Source: an uncultured Faecalibacterium sp.
GTDB lineage: Bacteria; Bacillota; Clostridia; Oscillospirales; Ruminococcaceae
DNA: 6,733 nt
Assembly: GCA_937915335.1 (NCBI GenBank)
Contig: CALDLZ010000267.1
Coordinates: 1-6,733, forward strand
Direction: 5' to 3'
Position 1 is the stretch's first letter; each line of letters opens with the position of its first letter. The notes under the pieces are model-generated. The model saw nothing but the letters and a program-made list of their open reading frames with translations, was not told the origin of the DNA and did no database searches. Below, in pieces: positions 4,896-6,733 of this stretch. The translations under genes and the position numbers were made by a program.

Positions 4896-6733
4896 TTATG
4901 CTTCCACCACGCTTGCGCAGCGTGCGCAGAGGGTGGGATGAGCAGCATGAGAGCCGATGGTGGAAGAATACTTCCAGCAGCGCTCGCACTTCTCGCCGGT
5001 GGCATGTGCAGCGGCAACGCCCAGACCCTCGACAGAGGAAGCGGCACCGCCCTCGCCCTTGACCAGCTCCACATGGGAGACGATCATCAGGTCAGCCAGC
5101 TCGTCCATGGGGATGCTGTTCAGCAGGTCATAGACGGCATCCTTGCAGTACAGGGTGACGGAAGCCTCCAGAGAAGCGCCGATGGTCTTTTCCGCACGGG
5201 CCTGCTCCAGCACCTTCTTGACCTCGTCGCGGACGGCGATGAGCTGTGCCCATTTGGCCTTGAAGGCATCGTCAGCGGCGCACTCGCCTGCCTTGGGCAT
5301 ATCCTCGAACACAACGTACTTGTTCATACCCTCGGTCTTGGGCAGGAAGTCCCAGATTTCCTGGCTGGTGAAGCAGAGGATGGGGGCAATGATCTTGTCC
5401 AGAGCAACGAGGATCTTGTACATGGTGGTCTGTGCCGCCTTGCGGCCCACGCCATTGGTGCAGTACAGGCGATCCTTGGTCACATCCAGGTAGAAGTTGG
5501 ACATGGCCACGACGCAGAAGTTGTAGACAGCGTGGTAGACCTTGTTGAAGTCGTAGACATCGTAACCAGCCTTGGCGTTCACGATCAGGTCATCCAGAGC
5601 GGCCAGTGCCCAGCGGTCGATCTCCTGCAGCTGGTCATCAGCCACACAATCGGTGTTGGGGTCAAAGCCGTCCAGGTTGCCCAGGATGAAGCGGGCGGTG
5701 TTGCGGATCTTACGGTAAGCCTCGCTCAGCTGCTTGAAGATGTTCTTGCCGGCACGCACGTCCACGGTGTAGTCGGAAGAAGCGACCCACAGACGGATGA
5801 TATCAGCGCCGTAGTCCTTGATGATCTCGCTGGGCTCCACGCCGTTGCCGGCGCTCTTGTGCATCTGCTTGCCCTGCTCGTCCACGACCCAGCCGTGGCA
5901 CAGAACGGACTTGTAAGGTGCACAGCCCTTGGAGGCAACACTGGTCAACAGGCTGGACTGGAACCAACCGCGGAACTGGTCGCCGCCCTCCATATACATA
6001 TCAGCGGGGAATTTCAGCTCCGGGCGCTCTTCCAGAACAGCGGCATGGGTAGAACCGGAATCGAACCAGACATCCATAATATCGGTATCTTTGGTCCACT
6101 CGGAAGCGCCGCACTTCTCGCAGACCTCACCTGCGGGGATGATCTGCTCAGCCTCGTACTTGTACCAGGCATCGGAGCCCTCCTTGCGGAACAGCTCGCT
6201 GACAGCCTTGATGGTGGCATCGGTGATGTGGTAAGCGCCGCACTTCTTGCAGTAGAAGGCAGGGATGGGCACACCCCAGGTGCGCTGACGGCTGATGCAC
6301 CAGTCATTGCGGTCACGAACCATACCCTTCATGCGGTCGTGGCCCCAGTCGGGCATCCACTTCACAGTGTCGATGGCCTTGTAGACATCCTCGCGGAACT
6401 TTGCGACGGAGCAGAACCACTGCTCGGTGGCACGGAAGATGATGGGGTGATGGCAGCGCCAGCAATGGGGATACTGGTGCTTGATGTGCACCTGGCCCAT
6501 AACAGCGCCGGAAGCGGTCAGATCAGCCAGAATGGTCTTGTTAGCATCCCAGACGCGCTGACCTGCGTACTTGCCAGCCAGTTCGGTCAGGTAGCCGCCA
6601 TCGTCCACGGGGACAGTGATGGGCACTTGGGGGTACTTCTGGCAGACATTGAAGTCGTCCACGCCGTGGCCGCCTGCAGTATGAACGCAGCCGGAACCGC
6701 TTTCCAGGGTGACATGATCGCCCAGAATGACGG
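4896..6733 (-). CDS. ileS: Isoleucine--tRNA ligase (IleRS), C-terminal 611 residues; 5' part outside window
   Basis: Class I aminoacyl-tRNA synthetase that charges tRNA-Ile with isoleucine in the cytoplasm. The frame is open to the window edge at 6733, so no start codon is present; roughly the first third (HIGH motif and most of the editing domain) is missing. Visible in order: the end of the CP1 editing domain (GCVHTAGGHGVDDF, about 6648-6689), a CWRCHHP zinc-like segment and RATEQWF, the ISRQRTWGVPIP block, KDTDIMDVWFDSGS, DQFRGWFQSSL, the KMSKS-equivalent loop reading KQMHKSAGN (about 5844-5870), GADIIRLWVASSDY, the helical anticodon-binding domain, and a C-terminal CxxC...CxxC zinc motif (4917-4988). 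That C-terminal zinc module is typical of the bacterial-type enzyme. The visible length fits the C-terminal part of a protein of about 930 residues. Two signature motifs differ from the textbook form (see findings). The gene stops with TAA, 21 nt before a terminator stem. Confidence 0.98.
   Translation of the reverse strand, partial: VILGDHVTLESGSGCVHTAGGHGVDDFNVCQKYPQVPITVPVDDGGYLTELAGKYAGQRVWDANKTILADLTASGAVMGQVHIKHQYPHCWRCHHPIIFRATEQWFCSVAKFREDVYKAIDTVKWMPDWGHDRMKGMVRDRNDWCISRQRTWGVPIPAFYCKKCGAYHITDATIKAVSELFRKEGSDAWYKYEAEQIIPAGEVCEKCGASEWTKDTDIMDVWFDSGSTHAAVLEERPELKFPADMYMEGGDQFRGWFQSSLLTSVASKGCAPYKSVLCHGWVVDEQGKQMHKSAGNGVEPSEIIKDYGADIIRLWVASSDYTVDVRAGKNIFKQLSEAYRKIRNTARFILGNLDGFDPNTDCVADDQLQEIDRWALAALDDLIVNAKAGYDVYDFNKVYHAVYNFCVVAMSNFYLDVTKDRLYCTNGVGRKAAQTTMYKILVALDKIIAPILCFTSQEIWDFLPKTEGMNKYVVFEDMPKAGECAADDAFKAKWAQLIAVRDEVKKVLEQARAEKTIGASLEASVTLYCKDAVYDLLNSIPMDELADLMIVSHVELVKGEGGAASSVEGLGVAAAHATGEKCERCWKYSSTIGSHAAHPTLCARCASVVEA

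Noticed and set aside
4795..4989. 65-residue N-terminal extension of LspA
   Set aside because: It would read through the ileS terminator and into the ileS 3' end. The LspA family begins at the first membrane helix, which starts right after Met at 4794.
1..6733. Novel defence, mobile or multi-gene system
   Set aside because: Every substantial coding stretch is explained by six minus-strand genes, five of them from well-known families. No transposase, integrase, toxin-antitoxin pair, repeat array or unexplained gap is visible.

Overview
This window is an ordinary housekeeping stretch from a moderately GC-rich bacterium. All six genes I can support lie on the minus strand, so transcription runs from high to low coordinates. 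The gene content points to a Gram-positive (Bacillota) genome: ileS, then lspA, then an RluD-type pseudouridine synthase is an order also known from Bacillus subtilis (ileS ... lspA-ylyB), and a short membrane-anchored ComEA lies further down. High GC at third codon positions, strong AG-rich ribosome binding sites and the style of the proteins fit a gut Oscillospiraceae/Ruminococcaceae member of the Faecalibacterium kind. That placement is an inference from memory, not a computed assignment.

Layout in transcription order: (1) the C-terminal two thirds of isoleucyl-tRNA synthetase (6733-4896, 5' end outside the window), followed by a strong intrinsic terminator (4841-4875). (2) A tightly packed cluster of lspA (4794-4309), an RluD-family synthase (4305-3361) and a HAD-superfamily protein (3364-2531). 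lspA and rluD are 3 nt apart, rluD and the HAD gene overlap by 4 nt (ATGA), and a second intrinsic terminator (2485-2521) follows. (3) comEA (2460-2110), then 44 nt later polyphosphate kinase ppk1 (2065-32). The last 31 bases lie beyond ppk1 and hold nothing I can identify. No gap between genes exceeds about 100 nt.

The products cover separate core tasks: tRNA charging, lipoprotein signal peptide removal, rRNA modification, DNA binding for uptake, and polyphosphate synthesis. The clustering looks like shared transcription rather than one pathway. I see no mobile element, CRISPR array, tRNA, rRNA or new multi-gene system. The points most worth a second look are modest: a HAD protein that has lost several catalytic motif residues, two non-canonical signature motifs in IleRS, and two terminators so close to the next start codon that there is little room for a promoter. 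Long open frames on the plus strand are shadows of the real genes.
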